A stretch of 64,000 nt of DNA, taken from contig JBKCUK010000005.1 in assembly GCA_046318415.1 (NCBI GenBank), positions 1 through 64,000 on the forward strand. Direction: 5' to 3'. The first letter of the stretch is position 1. Each line of letters begins with the position of its first letter. Shown here in pieces: positions 26,244 through 35,188 of the stretch. The notes beneath the pieces are model-generated. The model saw only the letters and a list, made by a program, of their open reading frames with translations. It had not been told where the DNA came from and ran no database searches. A program made the position numbers and the translations under genes. The DNA comes from JBKCUK01 sp046318415. GTDB lineage: Bacteria; Pseudomonadota; Alphaproteobacteria; Caedimonadales; Caedimonadaceae.

Positions 26244-26574
26244 TGTTATTCTTGTTGCATTCCCCTACGAAAGCGCCTTGAAACGAGAACACCGCGGGAA
26301 CGACAGCACCATAGAAAATTGAGGTAGCAAATTTTAAACCCGAATATATAGTTTAAATGTTATTAAAATTTAAATTAATCACGCAACAAAATGGCGGCAA
26401 TGGGGTTCTTCAAACCGCAACCCAAGAAGGGTAATCCGGCCCATCAACGGGCATGGACCGGGATGAAAACCAGCCTCAGGCAGGCACATGCATCACTTAG
26501 GCAAAAGATACGATCTGCAGACCCTGGGGTTTTAATCTTTAAACACCAGAGACCGCAGATTTGGGAATAAGATG
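26244..26574. other. Intergenic region downstream of ihfA
   Basis: About 330 bases with an AT-rich core (26310-26390) and no gene. No strong terminator for ihfA is visible. Confidence 0.4.
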
Positions 26575-26877
26575 CTATCGTCCTTTGCGACGCTCAACGC
26601 GATCTTTGAGAATGTGAGACGCCCGGAAAGAAATTGTCCGACGCGGCGTGATGGTCACTTCTGTACCTGTTTTAGGATTACGGCCAACCCGCGCCCTTTT
26701 ACTGCGCACGGCAAAGCTGCCGAATGAGGATAATTTAAGCTCGCCATCCTTCACCAGACTGTCCACCATCTGGTCCAACGCAGCCTCAAGAAGTTCTCCA
26801 GCTTTTTGCCGTGGCAAGCCGACCCGAACAGCCAAAACATCAGTTAATTCTTGTCGTGTGAGCGTCCTTTGCGACAT
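26575..26877 (-). CDS. ihfA: Integration host factor subunit alpha
   Basis: IHF bends DNA at specific sites and assists transcription, replication and recombination. The 100 residues show the HU/IHF fold: helices TRQELTDVLAVRVGLPRQKA and GELLEAALDQMVDSLVKDG, then LSSFGSFAVRSK, the DNA-intercalating arm GRNPKTG and the end ISFRASHILKDRV. The IhfA call over HU rests on the R-A-x-VGRNPKTG arm and the long basic tail. It lies alone, divergent from the PAS-GGDEF-EAL gene. Confidence 0.9.
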   Translation of the reverse strand: MSQRTLTRQELTDVLAVRVGLPRQKAGELLEAALDQMVDSLVKDGELKLSSFGSFAVRSKRARVGRNPKTGTEVTITPRRTISFRASHILKDRVERRKGR

Positions 26878-27211
26878 GAGGCCTCCTTATTATTCTTATT
26901 TTTACGCATCACTTTGTTCAATGATGCCTTCTCCAGCAGGCCAGACTTCTAGGCATGCGGCGAAGGCTTAAGTCTTTTGAGGCCCCCGATGTGTACCGAG
27001 CACCCCTCAGGACTAACTTTTGAACAACCATATTATGACCCCATCATTCGCTGCAATATTTAAAGAACGGTTAACATGATGCAAAGAAACGGTAAGCGCA
27101 TCGGCAAACCGCCTATGGCAAGTTATTGAAGTCAAAAAATATTACCTGTGTTAGAATTTCATTAATCATTGCAGGGTTAAATAATAAATAAAGAGTTGGG
27201 GGCCTGCAAAA
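26878..27211. other. Divergent promoter region between ihfA and the GGDEF-EAL gene
   Basis: About 330 bases without a gene. TAGAAT near 27152-27157 could be a -10 for the plus-strand gene, but no convincing -35 is at the right distance. Confidence 0.35.
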
Positions 27212-29311
27212 TTGAGCATAGCTCATGCCTTACAAACCATTTTGGTCTACTCGAAGGATCGTCATCTCTTTGATCAGATACGCATCCAACTCGAGGGTTT
27301 ACAGCACATAAAATTGCTCCACTTTGATCAAGCGGCAGCAGCGTTAGAATGGGTGCAACACAGCCCCTTTCATCTTGCGCTCATTGATGACGATGATCAC
27401 TTAACCTCGGGCCTACAGTTTGCCCGCAGCTTGATCCTGGCAGGTCAGTCGCCCCAGGCCCACGTGATCATTTTATCCACTACCCCACCCGCGATGCCAA
27501 CCGAGCGCATTCAGGAATTCAATGTTGCCGAAATCATCCATAAGACCACGGACCTAGAGGAGTTACAGGGCATCTGCGGTGCCCTGCTGAGCCAGGACAC
27601 ACATCACAAAGATACTGAACCTTTTACCGCGCCACCACTTTACTCCGATGAGGCAGCGGAGCTGACCAATGATGGCCTTTGGGAATGGGACATTCTGCAT
27701 AATCACATGCGTTTTTCGAGTAAATGGAAGGCGCTATTAGGCTATCGCGATCAGGAATTACCGGATGGTCCTGCAACATTTTTTGGCCGCATTCACCCCG
27801 AGGACATCCGCGACCTCAACGCCACCCTTGATACCAACCTGAATTCACTCAACAAAACCTTTTCCTGTGAGTTTCGCCTTCGCCTTCGATCTGGGGATTA
27901 TGTTTGGGTTCAAACACGTGGTTACATCAAGCGTGATCGGCAAGGCCGACCAATTCAAATCACCGCCAGCCAGCGCAATATCAGCGTCTACAAAAATTTA
28001 GAGCAAGAACTGTCTCACAACGCCTTTCACGACAGCTTAACCGGCCTTCCCAACCGCTTGCTTTTTAGCGAACAACTCAAACAGGCTTTTTTGCGTTTTC
28101 GTCGCGATCGCGCCCATCGCTTTGCTGTGATGTTTACCGATATGGATGGTTTTAAACAAATCAACGACCGACTTGGGCACGCCATGGGCGATGAGTTGTT
28201 GAAAGTTTTAGCATCTCGCCTGCGTCAGGCTGTGCGCGGGGTGGACACGGTTGCGCGCTTGGCTGGGGATGAATTTACAGTACTCATCACAGATTACGAT
28301 GACCTGGTGGATGTGGAGACAACAGCACAACGTATCTTACAAGAAGTCTCAAAACCAATCACCTTATCGCAAACCCGGCTTCGCCCAAGCATTAGCATAG
28401 GCATTGCTTACTCAAGACCCGAGCATCATGCGGCCGATGACATCTTAAAAGAAGCAGATTCAGCCCTTTATGAGGCAAAGGATCGCGGCAAATCCTGCCA
28501 CGTCATCTACAAACCGACCAAGACAGCTCCAAGCCACCCAACCTCATCCGAGTCCTTTGAGACCATGGTGCACCATGGCCTTGCGAGGGGAGAAATCACC
28601 CTTCACTATCAACCCCTATATGCGCTTAGCCATCGACAACTTAAAGGGTATGAAGCCCTCGTCCGTTGGCATAGCCCAGAACTGGGCCTCGTCATGCCCG
28701 AGCACCTCTTTAATCATATTGATGACACTCATCTCATAGCAGAGCTAGCGCGCTTCACACTGCGTGAGAGCATGGCAGCCCTCAAAAAATTACAGATGAA
28801 ACATCAAGATCCGACCCTGCGCATGCGGGTTAATTGCTCTTTTCCCCAACTGACAATGCCAACCCTACTGGAAGACGTGAAAAATGCAATCTACGGGCAA
28901 CACCTTAGCCCCCATCACCTTATCCTTGAGTTTCAAGAATTAACTTTGAAACAGTATCGCTCCACTTTCGCAACGGCTCTCGATGACCTTCGCGCCTTGG
29001 GGGTGGGAATCTCGCTGGATAACTTTGGCGAGGGTGCGACTTCCCTAAATACCCTTGCCCAAAAACCTTACGATGAAATCAAACTTCACAGCACCCTCAT
29101 TCGTGAGGCGCAAAGCAGTGACCATGCCCAGATGCTTTTAAAAATGATGCTAACCCTCCAAGATCTGCTCAACACCCAACTGATCTGCGAACAAGTGGAA
29201 AATGCCCAAGATTTAGCATACCTCATGACCTTGAGTGATCGCCTTTGGGGACAAGGGTTCCACCTGCACCCCCCCTGCCCCCTTGATGTGCTATTGGAAT
29301 CAACGCCTTAG
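27212..29311 (+). CDS. PAS-GGDEF-EAL protein with degenerate EAL domain
   Basis: The order is a receiver-like domain (residues about 5-125, ILVYSKDRHLF, ALIDDDDHL), a PAS domain (about 145-260), a GGDEF domain with AGDEF at 351-355 and an EAL domain (about 440-690). The GGDEF core (LTDMDGFKQIND-like FTDMDGFKQINDRLGHAMGD) looks intact, so c-di-GMP synthesis is possible. The EAL keeps E481-A482-L483, but the metal-binding DDFG reads LDNFG (D603, N604) and the KxD motif reads K624-L625-H626. Loss of these acidic residues suggests no phosphodiesterase activity. The start is TTG at 27212 with a weak G-rich ribosome site. It is cytosolic, with no membrane segments. Confidence 0.88.
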   Translation: MSIAHALQTILVYSKDRHLFDQIRIQLEGLQHIKLLHFDQAAAALEWVQHSPFHLALIDDDDHLTSGLQFARSLILAGQSPQAHVIILSTTPPAMPTERIQEFNVAEIIHKTTDLEELQGICGALLSQDTHHKDTEPFTAPPLYSDEAAELTNDGLWEWDILHNHMRFSSKWKALLGYRDQELPDGPATFFGRIHPEDIRDLNATLDTNLNSLNKTFSCEFRLRLRSGDYVWVQTRGYIKRDRQGRPIQITASQRNISVYKNLEQELSHNAFHDSLTGLPNRLLFSEQLKQAFLRFRRDRAHRFAVMFTDMDGFKQINDRLGHAMGDELLKVLASRLRQAVRGVDTVARLAGDEFTVLITDYDDLVDVETTAQRILQEVSKPITLSQTRLRPSISIGIAYSRPEHHAADDILKEADSALYEAKDRGKSCHVIYKPTKTAPSHPTSSESFETMVHHGLARGEITLHYQPLYALSHRQLKGYEALVRWHSPELGLVMPEHLFNHIDDTHLIAELARFTLRESMAALKKLQMKHQDPTLRMRVNCSFPQLTMPTLLEDVKNAIYGQHLSPHHLILEFQELTLKQYRSTFATALDDLRALGVGISLDNFGEGATSLNTLAQKPYDEIKLHSTLIREAQSSDHAQMLLKMMLTLQDLLNTQLICEQVENAQDLAYLMTLSDRLWGQGFHLHPPCPLDVLLESTP

Positions 29312-29348
29312 ATCAGGACTGCACTAGGGCCATCGCAGAAAAACCGAC

Positions 29349-30194
29349 TCACAAGAGAAGCTTTTGCCCCTGCCTTGCCAGAAAACAGCGCCGATCTTGG
29401 TGTTGAGCCTCGGCCTCGATGCGCCTGAGATTATCATCCGTATGGTCTGGATCGTGATGATAGAGGGCAATACGCTTGGCACGGGCTGCAACACCAAGGT
29501 GAAGCGCTTGCACCCAGCTGCTGTGCCCCCACTGGCGCCGAGCTTCGTAGCGTTCAGGGCTGAAGGTTGCATCAACAATCAATAGGTCCGCATTTGCAAC
29601 AAAATCTATCAGCGCTTCCGTCTGAAGACGATCCTCAAAAGGCGCATGGTCCGTTAGGTAAGCGATGGATTTGTGATCCACCGTGACCTTATAGCCCGTC
29701 GCACCGCCTGGGTGATGGAGAGCACATGTCTTGAAGCCGAAAACACCCCTTTGCCAGCTGTCTCCTGGCGCAAAGTCATGGTAGTCAACCCCCTGTGATT
29801 GCTGTTTATAGTCGAGGGGAAACAACGGCGGCTTGATCAGCTGATTCTCGAGAAAAGGCCGGCCGCCCTCTGGAAAAGTCGTCTTAGCGCAATGCACCTC
29901 AAGATGAGGATTCTCTTGCCACAGAGCCCACAGGTAAGGAAGGCCCATGACATGATCAAGATGACCGTGGCTGAGACACACATCAATGCGCATAAAATCG
30001 GAATAAACCTCTGACATGGAAAGATCATACAAACCCGATCCCGCATCGAGGATAACCAGCTGCCGATCGCAGGCTAAACTCACGCAGGATGTTGCACCGC
30101 CAAAGTGGTTAAACGACGCTCCTGATCTTGGCGCCGACCCCCTGACACCCCAGAATGTTACATCGATGGGAGGGCGCTGCATGCGCTTTCTCAC
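29349..30194 (-). CDS. Metallo-beta-lactamase-fold hydrolase
   Basis: The zinc motif HxHxDH is present as LSHGHLDH (H76, H78, D80, H81). Later ligands are probably in CALHHPGGATGY, the Asp in LIVDATFSPE and a His near LYHHDPDHTDD. The start DVTFWGVRGSAPRSG with FGGATSCVSL is typical of the class-II-cAMP-phosphodiesterase-like and PhnP-like branch. Substrate is unknown. It lies between a GGDEF-EAL gene (convergent) and a response regulator (divergent), which suggests a shared signalling role, perhaps on a cyclic nucleotide; that is inference. Confidence 0.8.
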   Translation of the reverse strand: MRKRMQRPPIDVTFWGVRGSAPRSGASFNHFGGATSCVSLACDRQLVILDAGSGLYDLSMSEVYSDFMRIDVCLSHGHLDHVMGLPYLWALWQENPHLEVHCAKTTFPEGGRPFLENQLIKPPLFPLDYKQQSQGVDYHDFAPGDSWQRGVFGFKTCALHHPGGATGYKVTVDHKSIAYLTDHAPFEDRLQTEALIDFVANADLLIVDATFSPERYEARRQWGHSSWVQALHLGVAARAKRIALYHHDPDHTDDNLRRIEAEAQHQDRRCFLARQGQKLLL

Positions 30195-30261
30195 TCATTT
30201 TTAATCTTTTTCTATGTTAGATTAATCTGGTTTATTAAATTTTCAAAGGGCAGGATGTGTC

Positions 30262-30636
30262 GTGGAAGTTCTCATGGTGGATGATGAGCCCGATCTTGAC
30301 CTGCTGATCAAACAACGTTTCAGGAAGCAAACCCAAGATGGCCTGCTTCATTTCCATTTTGCGCGCAATGGTCTAGAGGCCCTCAAACTCGCGGGAGAAT
30401 TGCCGCAGCTCAAGATTGTGGTGAGTGATCTGAACATGCCAGGAATGGGTGGATTGGAGCTTTTGATGCAGCTTAAAAAACGTCATCCTCACCTTCACGT
30501 CATTATGTTGTCTGCTTATGGGGATGATCAAAGTCGGATCACCGCGAGGCATGCCGGTGCCCATTCTTTTCTTACAAAACCCATCGACTTTGAGGCCTTC
30601 AGCACCCTTTTAACGCACCTACAGCACGCCGATTAA
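30262..30636 (+). CDS. Single-domain response regulator (CheY-like)
   Basis: The 124 residues are a lone receiver: acidic D7-D8 in LMVDDEPD, phospho-acceptor Asp56 in VVSDLNMPGMGG, Ser84 in MLSAYGD and Lys106 in FLTKPIDF. There is no output domain. Translation starts at GTG 30262 with GGGCAGGA upstream. It is divergent from the MBL-fold hydrolase gene by 67 bases, so they may share a control region. The partner kinase is not in the window. Confidence 0.9.
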   Translation: MEVLMVDDEPDLDLLIKQRFRKQTQDGLLHFHFARNGLEALKLAGELPQLKIVVSDLNMPGMGGLELLMQLKKRHPHLHVIMLSAYGDDQSRITARHAGAHSFLTKPIDFEAFSTLLTHLQHAD

Positions 30637-30744
30637 ACCTGTGACCACCATGATCACAAGCCAGTCTGTTTGCGGCCATACACGTCTTGGTCTTTAGCAG
30701 AACCGGAGTTGCGATCACGCGCATCCGGGCAGGCCGCGCAACGT

Positions 30745-31299
30745 CTATAATCGGGATTTTAAGGATAGGTGAAGGGCCCCAACCATTTGCTGGGATGCCC
30801 AACTCTGCCCTAGGAAAACATGTTGGACATCCACAACAGCGGGGCGTGAAATGGTTACTTCATTGGGGCCCGAAGGGGGGACTTGCCACTTCAGGTTCAC
30901 AGCCCCATCTTTGCCGCCAAAGTTAAAGCGGATTTCGCCTTCAAGGGGTTCTTGAGGGTCAGCACTTTGGGTGAAAAAAATTCGACTCTCGTAGGGTTTA
31001 ATATTAAGGGGGGCCGATGGTGGAAGCCACTCCCCATGCTCGATCTCGGCACTTTGAAAAATCATCTCGTTGGGGGTGCCATTATAGAGGGTTAAGTGAC
31101 AGGATCTTGGCTCAGTTTGATCTTGAGTTGCAGGCGCAAACTCCATGGTGGTTGTGTGAGTCATCTCTGCCCGACCCCAAGAGAGGTTATCCTCTTCATG
31201 AAGAGGGGTTGCAGATCCTTGCCCCACCAAAATGCCCCACATGAAACCTACGGCACCGATACGCACCAAAAGCCACGACAAAACATGTTTTTGAGTCAT
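30745..31299 (-). CDS. Small exported beta-rich protein, possibly aegerolysin-like
   Basis: I place the start at ATG 31299, which gives a clean signal peptide (VLSWLLVRIGAVGFMWGILV, cleavage near GSATP) and a G-rich ribosome site. The longer upstream frame looks non-coding. The mature part has the order CHLTLYNGTPNEMIFQSAEI, then GEWLPPSAPLNIKPYES, PLEGEIRFNFGG and VNLKWQVPPSGPNEVTIS. This resembles aegerolysins, small beta-sandwich membrane-binding proteins with a similar N-strand, EG-turn and W-x-CPW-like segment; the match is by eye and tentative. It is divergent from a patatin gene, 127 bases apart. Confidence 0.5.
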   Translation of the reverse strand: MTQKHVLSWLLVRIGAVGFMWGILVGQGSATPLHEEDNLSWGRAEMTHTTTMEFAPATQDQTEPRSCHLTLYNGTPNEMIFQSAEIEHGEWLPPSAPLNIKPYESRIFFTQSADPQEPLEGEIRFNFGGKDGAVNLKWQVPPSGPNEVTISRPAVVDVQHVFLGQSWASQQMVGALHLSLKSRL

Positions 31300-31426
31300 C
31301 CGCCCCACCGACATGCTGCAACTTTTCGCCAGTTCAGATGCAACTTCCCTGGTTCGAAGTTTAATAAAATATAAAGTATTGTGCCTTAAGCTAAAAAAAG
31401 AGAAAAGCCGAATTAAGGAGAAAGCA

Positions 31427-32497
31427 ATGGCTACCGCGAAAGCATCAAAGGCGCCCCAATCCACATCCGAGCGCACCGGAGATAAGCCGCGAAAAAAGGT
31501 CGCCATTGCCCTCCAGGGTGGTGGATCCCACGGCGCCTACACTTGGGGGGTCCTTGATGCCCTACTGGAGGATGGTCGACTGGATATCGAGGGCGTCGTC
31601 GGCACCAGCGCAGGTGGGATGAACGCAACAGCCACCGTCATGGGACTGGTTGAGGGCGGACGTGAGGGGGCACGCTCGAAATTGAAGGAGCTGTGGACCA
31701 GCATCGGTGAAGTGGGACGCATGAGCCCCATCCAACCCAGCCCTATGAACAAAGCCATCAAGAACTTTGATATTTCCTCCAACCCCGTGTTCTTGTTCAT
31801 GCAACAGCTGAATAACATGTTCTCTCCCTATCAGCTAAACCCTAGCAACAACCATCCGCTGCGACCCGTTGTGCAGAAAATCTTCAACTTTGAAAAACTG
31901 TCTACAACCAAAGAGCCGAAGCTATTCTTGTGCGCAACCCACGTGGCCACCGGCAAACTCAAAGTTTTCTCGGGCGAAGAATTGTGTGAAGATGCCCTGC
32001 TTGCATCCGCTTGTGTGCCCAACCTGTTCCAGGCGATTGAGGTCAAAGGTGAGTTTTACTGGGATGGTGGCTTCATCGGCAATCCAGCCATTTATCCGCT
32101 GATTTACAACTGTGATTCCTCAGACATTATCATGATCCAAATTCGCCGGGTTCACGACCCCAAGATCCCAACGACCGTGCACGAAATCAATAATCGACTG
32201 GGCGAAATCACCCAAAATGCGTGCCTCACCCGCGAGATGCGTTCCATCGCCTTCATTACCAAGCTGATTGATGATGGCATCATCGCCAAGGATGCCCTCA
32301 AGCGCCTGCACATGCACATGATCCGCGATGATGCGTTCTTTGGCGGCATTGACAGGGCCAGTGGCTTCTGCGCGGATCCCGACTTCTTGCAGTACCTGTT
32401 TGAAAATGGCCGACGCATGGGCAAGGCCTGGATCGCAGAAAACTATGACGCCATCGGCAAGCGCACCACGGCTCAGATTGAAAAGGATTTCATCTAG
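31427..32497 (+). CDS. Patatin-like phospholipase
   Basis: Patatin-fold lipid acyl hydrolases cleave phospholipid acyl chains with a Ser-Asp dyad. The oxyanion motif is QGGGSHGAY (30-38), the nucleophile motif GTSAGG with Ser61, and the catalytic Asp213 lies in YWDGGFIGNP. The start at ATG 31427 has AAGGAG 6 bases upstream; the frame is open further upstream without a ribosome site. No signal peptide is visible in the 356-residue protein, so export, if any, would need another route. In obligate intracellular bacteria such enzymes are often virulence factors; that is family knowledge, not shown here. Confidence 0.9.
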   Translation: MATAKASKAPQSTSERTGDKPRKKVAIALQGGGSHGAYTWGVLDALLEDGRLDIEGVVGTSAGGMNATATVMGLVEGGREGARSKLKELWTSIGEVGRMSPIQPSPMNKAIKNFDISSNPVFLFMQQLNNMFSPYQLNPSNNHPLRPVVQKIFNFEKLSTTKEPKLFLCATHVATGKLKVFSGEELCEDALLASACVPNLFQAIEVKGEFYWDGGFIGNPAIYPLIYNCDSSDIIMIQIRRVHDPKIPTTVHEINNRLGEITQNACLTREMRSIAFITKLIDDGIIAKDALKRLHMHMIRDDAFFGGIDRASGFCADPDFLQYLFENGRRMGKAWIAENYDAIGKRTTAQIEKDFI

Positions 32498-32556
32498 GCT
32501 CAATCTTTCGCTCAGTCCCATGACGCGGTGAGGGCGGTGCAAAGCCACCTCGACAT

Positions 32557-32981
32557 CGTCATCGCGAGCAAGGGACGAGCGCGGCTCTCCAGACTGTTGA
32601 GGAATGGATCCCCGCCTGCGCGGGGATGACAACGGTGGGGGTGGAACCGTCAAAAGCTGCCCCTATCATTTCGGCACGTATACTTACTCACCCTGTGGCT
32701 CTTTCTGTCGTCCCAGCTCCTTTTTGTCATCCCCGCGAAGGCGGGGATCCAGGCTGTCTTTTCAGTGCCTGATGCAACGGTGAAGGCGCCGGACACCCGT
32801 GGATTACCACGTCGGCCAACGGCCTCCTCGCGGGTAACGAGAATAAGCCTGCACATGGATTGCCACGTCGCTAGCACTCCTCGCAATGACGGCCGTGAGT
32901 AGCCACCCGTCATCGCGAGCGAGGTACGTCCGCGGTGATCCAGGCTGCGGATGAGTGGATCCCCGCCTGCGCGGGGATGAC
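32557..32981. repeat. Cluster of dispersed palindromic repeats
   Basis: Several copies in both orientations fill the gap after the patatin gene: 32557-32569 (CGTCATCGCGAGC), 32606-32630 and 32957-32981 (GGATCCCCGCCTGCGCGGGGATGAC, reverse orientation, identical to each other; longest shown motif cut as GGATCCCCGCC and GCGGGGATGAC), 32726-32756 (GTCATCCCCGCGAAGG onwards) and 32908-32947 (CGTCATCGCGAGCG onwards to GATCCAGGCTG). The gap 32498-33103 has no gene. Confidence 0.85.
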
Positions 32982-33103
32982 AACAGCGGAGGTGGAACGT
33001 CAAAGGATGGGCAATACCCCCGGTCATGGCAGGCACGCGAATAAATATGAACTTAGAATTTAGAGGAATTGTTGGCAGGATGGTATTTTAGGATTTTTTT
33101 AGA

Positions 33104-33179
<76 letters not shown>

Positions 33180-33238
33180 TTAATGCATCTATGATTCAGG
33201 TGTTTAACACATCTTTTTTCATCTTGCTAGCCCAAATA

Positions 33239-33312
33239 TGGAGGCCGGGATCGGAATCGAACCGACATTCAAGGATTTGCAGTCCTCTGCATCACCACTC
33301 TGCCACCCGGCC
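33239..33312 (-). tRNA. tRNA-Cys (anticodon GCA)
   Basis: The minus strand forms a 74-nt cloverleaf: acceptor GGCCGGG/CCCGGCC, anticodon loop CTGCAAA with GCA, T-loop GGTTCGATTCC, discriminator T (U73, characteristic of tRNA-Cys) and encoded CCA. Confidence 0.97.
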
Positions 33313-33336
33313 CTTTTACTCTGGACAGACCGCACT

Positions 33337-33969
33337 TTACTGATCCTGACGCTCTTGGTCAATGGGTTGTACATCATTGGCGTTATTTTTGCGACGGCTG
33401 CGCCAATAAAGGAAAAGACCAAGGGCCGCAAAAATCACGACAAGACCAATCAAAGCCTGGGTTTTACGTTGCATGAGCGCTGTAATGCCAGCCTCAATCT
33501 CATCGCCAAATTCATGACCAATCCAGTAACCCAAACCACAGCTCAAGGTCGCCCAAATCATGGCAGCTAAAAGGTTCAAGGGCGCAAATTTACGGGTGCT
33601 GATGCCACTGGCGCCAATGACCAGGGGGCTTAGGGTGCGAATGCCATAAATAAAACGAAAACTAAGGATGAATGTCACGCTGTGACGATGCAGATGATAA
33701 AAAATCTTATCTATTTTGGGTTTCCATTGGGGCCGACGCGCCAACAAACCGGGACCATAGAGCCGTCCCACGTGGAAAAGGGTCTGGTCGGCGAATAGGG
33801 TCGTGAAAAAAGCAATCCCCAAAACATAAGGAAAATAGAGGTAGCCCATGCCAGCCAAAATGCTTGCCGACAGCACAATGGACTCCCCTTCCACAAGGGA
33901 ACCTAAAAACAAAATAAAGTAAGCAAGCCCCGGGCCATGCTCCTGAAAAAATTGGATGATTTCCAGCAT
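33337..33969 (-). CDS. DedA family membrane protein
   Basis: DedA (VTT-domain) proteins are inner-membrane proteins implicated in lipid flipping and membrane homeostasis. Hydrophobic helices lie near residues 14-35, 45-65, 130-155 and 172-190. Family marks include SLVEGESIVLSASILAG, FFTTLFADQTLFHVGRLYG and a central arginine-bearing FILSFRFIYGIRTLSPLVIG. The C-terminus is a charged cytosolic tail. No operon partner is adjacent except the two tRNA genes downstream. Confidence 0.88.
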   Translation of the reverse strand: MLEIIQFFQEHGPGLAYFILFLGSLVEGESIVLSASILAGMGYLYFPYVLGIAFFTTLFADQTLFHVGRLYGPGLLARRPQWKPKIDKIFYHLHRHSVTFILSFRFIYGIRTLSPLVIGASGISTRKFAPLNLLAAMIWATLSCGLGYWIGHEFGDEIEAGITALMQRKTQALIGLVVIFAALGLFLYWRSRRKNNANDVQPIDQERQDQ

Positions 33970-34106
33970 TTAAACAGCGCTCATTTCCATCGATCAAGAC
34001 AAAGGCTATGATAACTTTTTGTCACATGTGAAGTCTAGGAAAACCAAGCGCTTGCATTTGCATAACGCAAGACTTCATGAAAAAAAGTGAATCAGGTGCT
34101 GCGACA

Positions 34107-34139
34107 CAAAAAAACGCCGCAGATATGGTACCTACGGCG
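34107..34139 (-). terminator. Rho-independent terminator of bolA-grxD
   Basis: On the minus strand CGCCGTAG (34139-34132) pairs with CTGCGGCG (34122-34115), including one G-U pair, followed by seven T. It lies about 55 bases after the grxD stop. Confidence 0.75.
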
Positions 34140-34194
34140 CTTGATCCCTGGCACAATGCCGACCTTAGCCTATTTCTCACAAAGAACCATGAAA

Positions 34195-34530
34195 CTAGGC
34201 GATGGTGATGGCAATTCCCTTGGCTGTCAGCATCTGCTGCAGCTCGCCGCTTTGGAACATTTCGCGCACAATATCGGCGCCCCCAATAAACTCACCCTTG
34301 ATGTAGAGTTGTGGAATGGTCGGCCAGTTGGTGTAATCCTTAATGGCCTGGCGCAACCCCTCATCGCTCAGCACATTAACGTCTTTAAAGGGTACACCTA
34401 GGCGCATCAATACCTGCACAACAAAGCCAGAAAACCCGCACATGGGGGCTTGGGCTGTGCCCTTCATATACAACACCACGTCGTTGGTGGTCACTTGCTC
34501 GTGGATGTGGGCTTGATAATCTTGGCTCAT
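34195..34530 (-). CDS. grxD: Monothiol glutaredoxin GrxD
   Basis: GrxD carries [2Fe-2S] clusters with BolA proteins. The motif APMCGFSGFVVQVL contains the CGFS active site. Other marks are GVPFKDVNVLSDEGLRQ, NWPTIPQLYIKGEFIGG and the ending EMFQSGELQQML. The 111-aa length is standard. The start overlaps the bolA stop by 4 bases (ATGA), a translationally coupled pair that fits their joint role in iron-sulphur handling. Confidence 0.95.
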   Translation of the reverse strand: MSQDYQAHIHEQVTTNDVVLYMKGTAQAPMCGFSGFVVQVLMRLGVPFKDVNVLSDEGLRQAIKDYTNWPTIPQLYIKGEFIGGADIVREMFQSGELQQMLTAKGIAITIA

Positions 34531-34769
34531 GTGGACGACTCCTTTGCTTCTGTACGTAAAGACAGGGCATGCAATGTTGTACCCATTTTAGCCCCCAAAC
34601 ACCGGTAAACCAACTGATGCTGCTGCACCCGACTCAAGCCTTTAAAGGCATCCGAGCGAATCACAACTGCGTAATGGTCTTGATCTCCCATGGTGTCTTT
34701 GAGATCAATCTCAGCATCGGGAAAACCCGACCTCAGCATCTCAAGTAAGACTTCAGACTTTAGGGCCAT
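34527..34769 (-). CDS. bolA: BolA family protein
   Basis: The 80 residues have the class II KH-like BolA fold: a first helix (LLEMLRSGFPDAEI), VVIRSDAFKGLSRVQQHQLVY and the characteristic LHALSLRT ending. BolA proteins bind monothiol glutaredoxins through a shared [2Fe-2S] cluster. The gene is directly upstream of grxD and overlaps it. Short BolA forms of this type are often annotated IbaG in other species; I keep bolA as the family name. Confidence 0.88.
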   Translation of the reverse strand: MALKSEVLLEMLRSGFPDAEIDLKDTMGDQDHYAVVIRSDAFKGLSRVQQHQLVYRCLGAKMGTTLHALSLRTEAKESST

Positions 34770-34867
34770 AAGATCTTTCCTTTAAATTCAATAATTACTT
34801 CTCTGATGCCACAGATCACGTTATGATCTCAATCAAAAAGAGATAAGCAGGGAGCGCTGTTCATTCC

Positions 34868-35188
34868 ATGAGCGGCTTTGAATCACGCGAAAAAGCGCTT
34901 GAGGCAAAATTCGAGCATGATCAGCTGGTTGATTTCAAAATCACGGCCAGGCGCAATCGCTTGCTTGGATTATGGGTCGCCGAACAACTGAATAAAACCG
35001 GCGCCGAAGCGGAGAGCTATGCACGGCAGTTGGTCGAGCTTGCGACAACCATGCCAGCCATTCAAGACCTGCTGCACCACATCAAGCAGGATTTCATGCA
35101 GGCGGGCATCGATATCACGGATCATCGCCTCATGCGACAGCTGGAGTTGTGCCATAAATCGGCCGTCCAACAGATTACCCAAGAATAG
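34868..35188 (+). CDS. ATP synthase inhibitor subunit zeta (DUF1476)
   Basis: The 106-residue helical protein matches the alphaproteobacterial zeta subunit, which binds F1 and blocks ATP hydrolysis. Marks are FESREKALEAKFEHDQ at the inhibitory N-terminus, RRNRLLGLWVAEQL and the helix DLLHHIKQDFMQAGIDI. No ATP synthase genes are close. It is divergent from bolA by about 100 bases. The family is restricted to alphaproteobacteria as far as I know, which supports the lineage call. Confidence 0.88.
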   Translation: MSGFESREKALEAKFEHDQLVDFKITARRNRLLGLWVAEQLNKTGAEAESYARQLVELATTMPAIQDLLHHIKQDFMQAGIDITDHRLMRQLELCHKSAVQQITQE

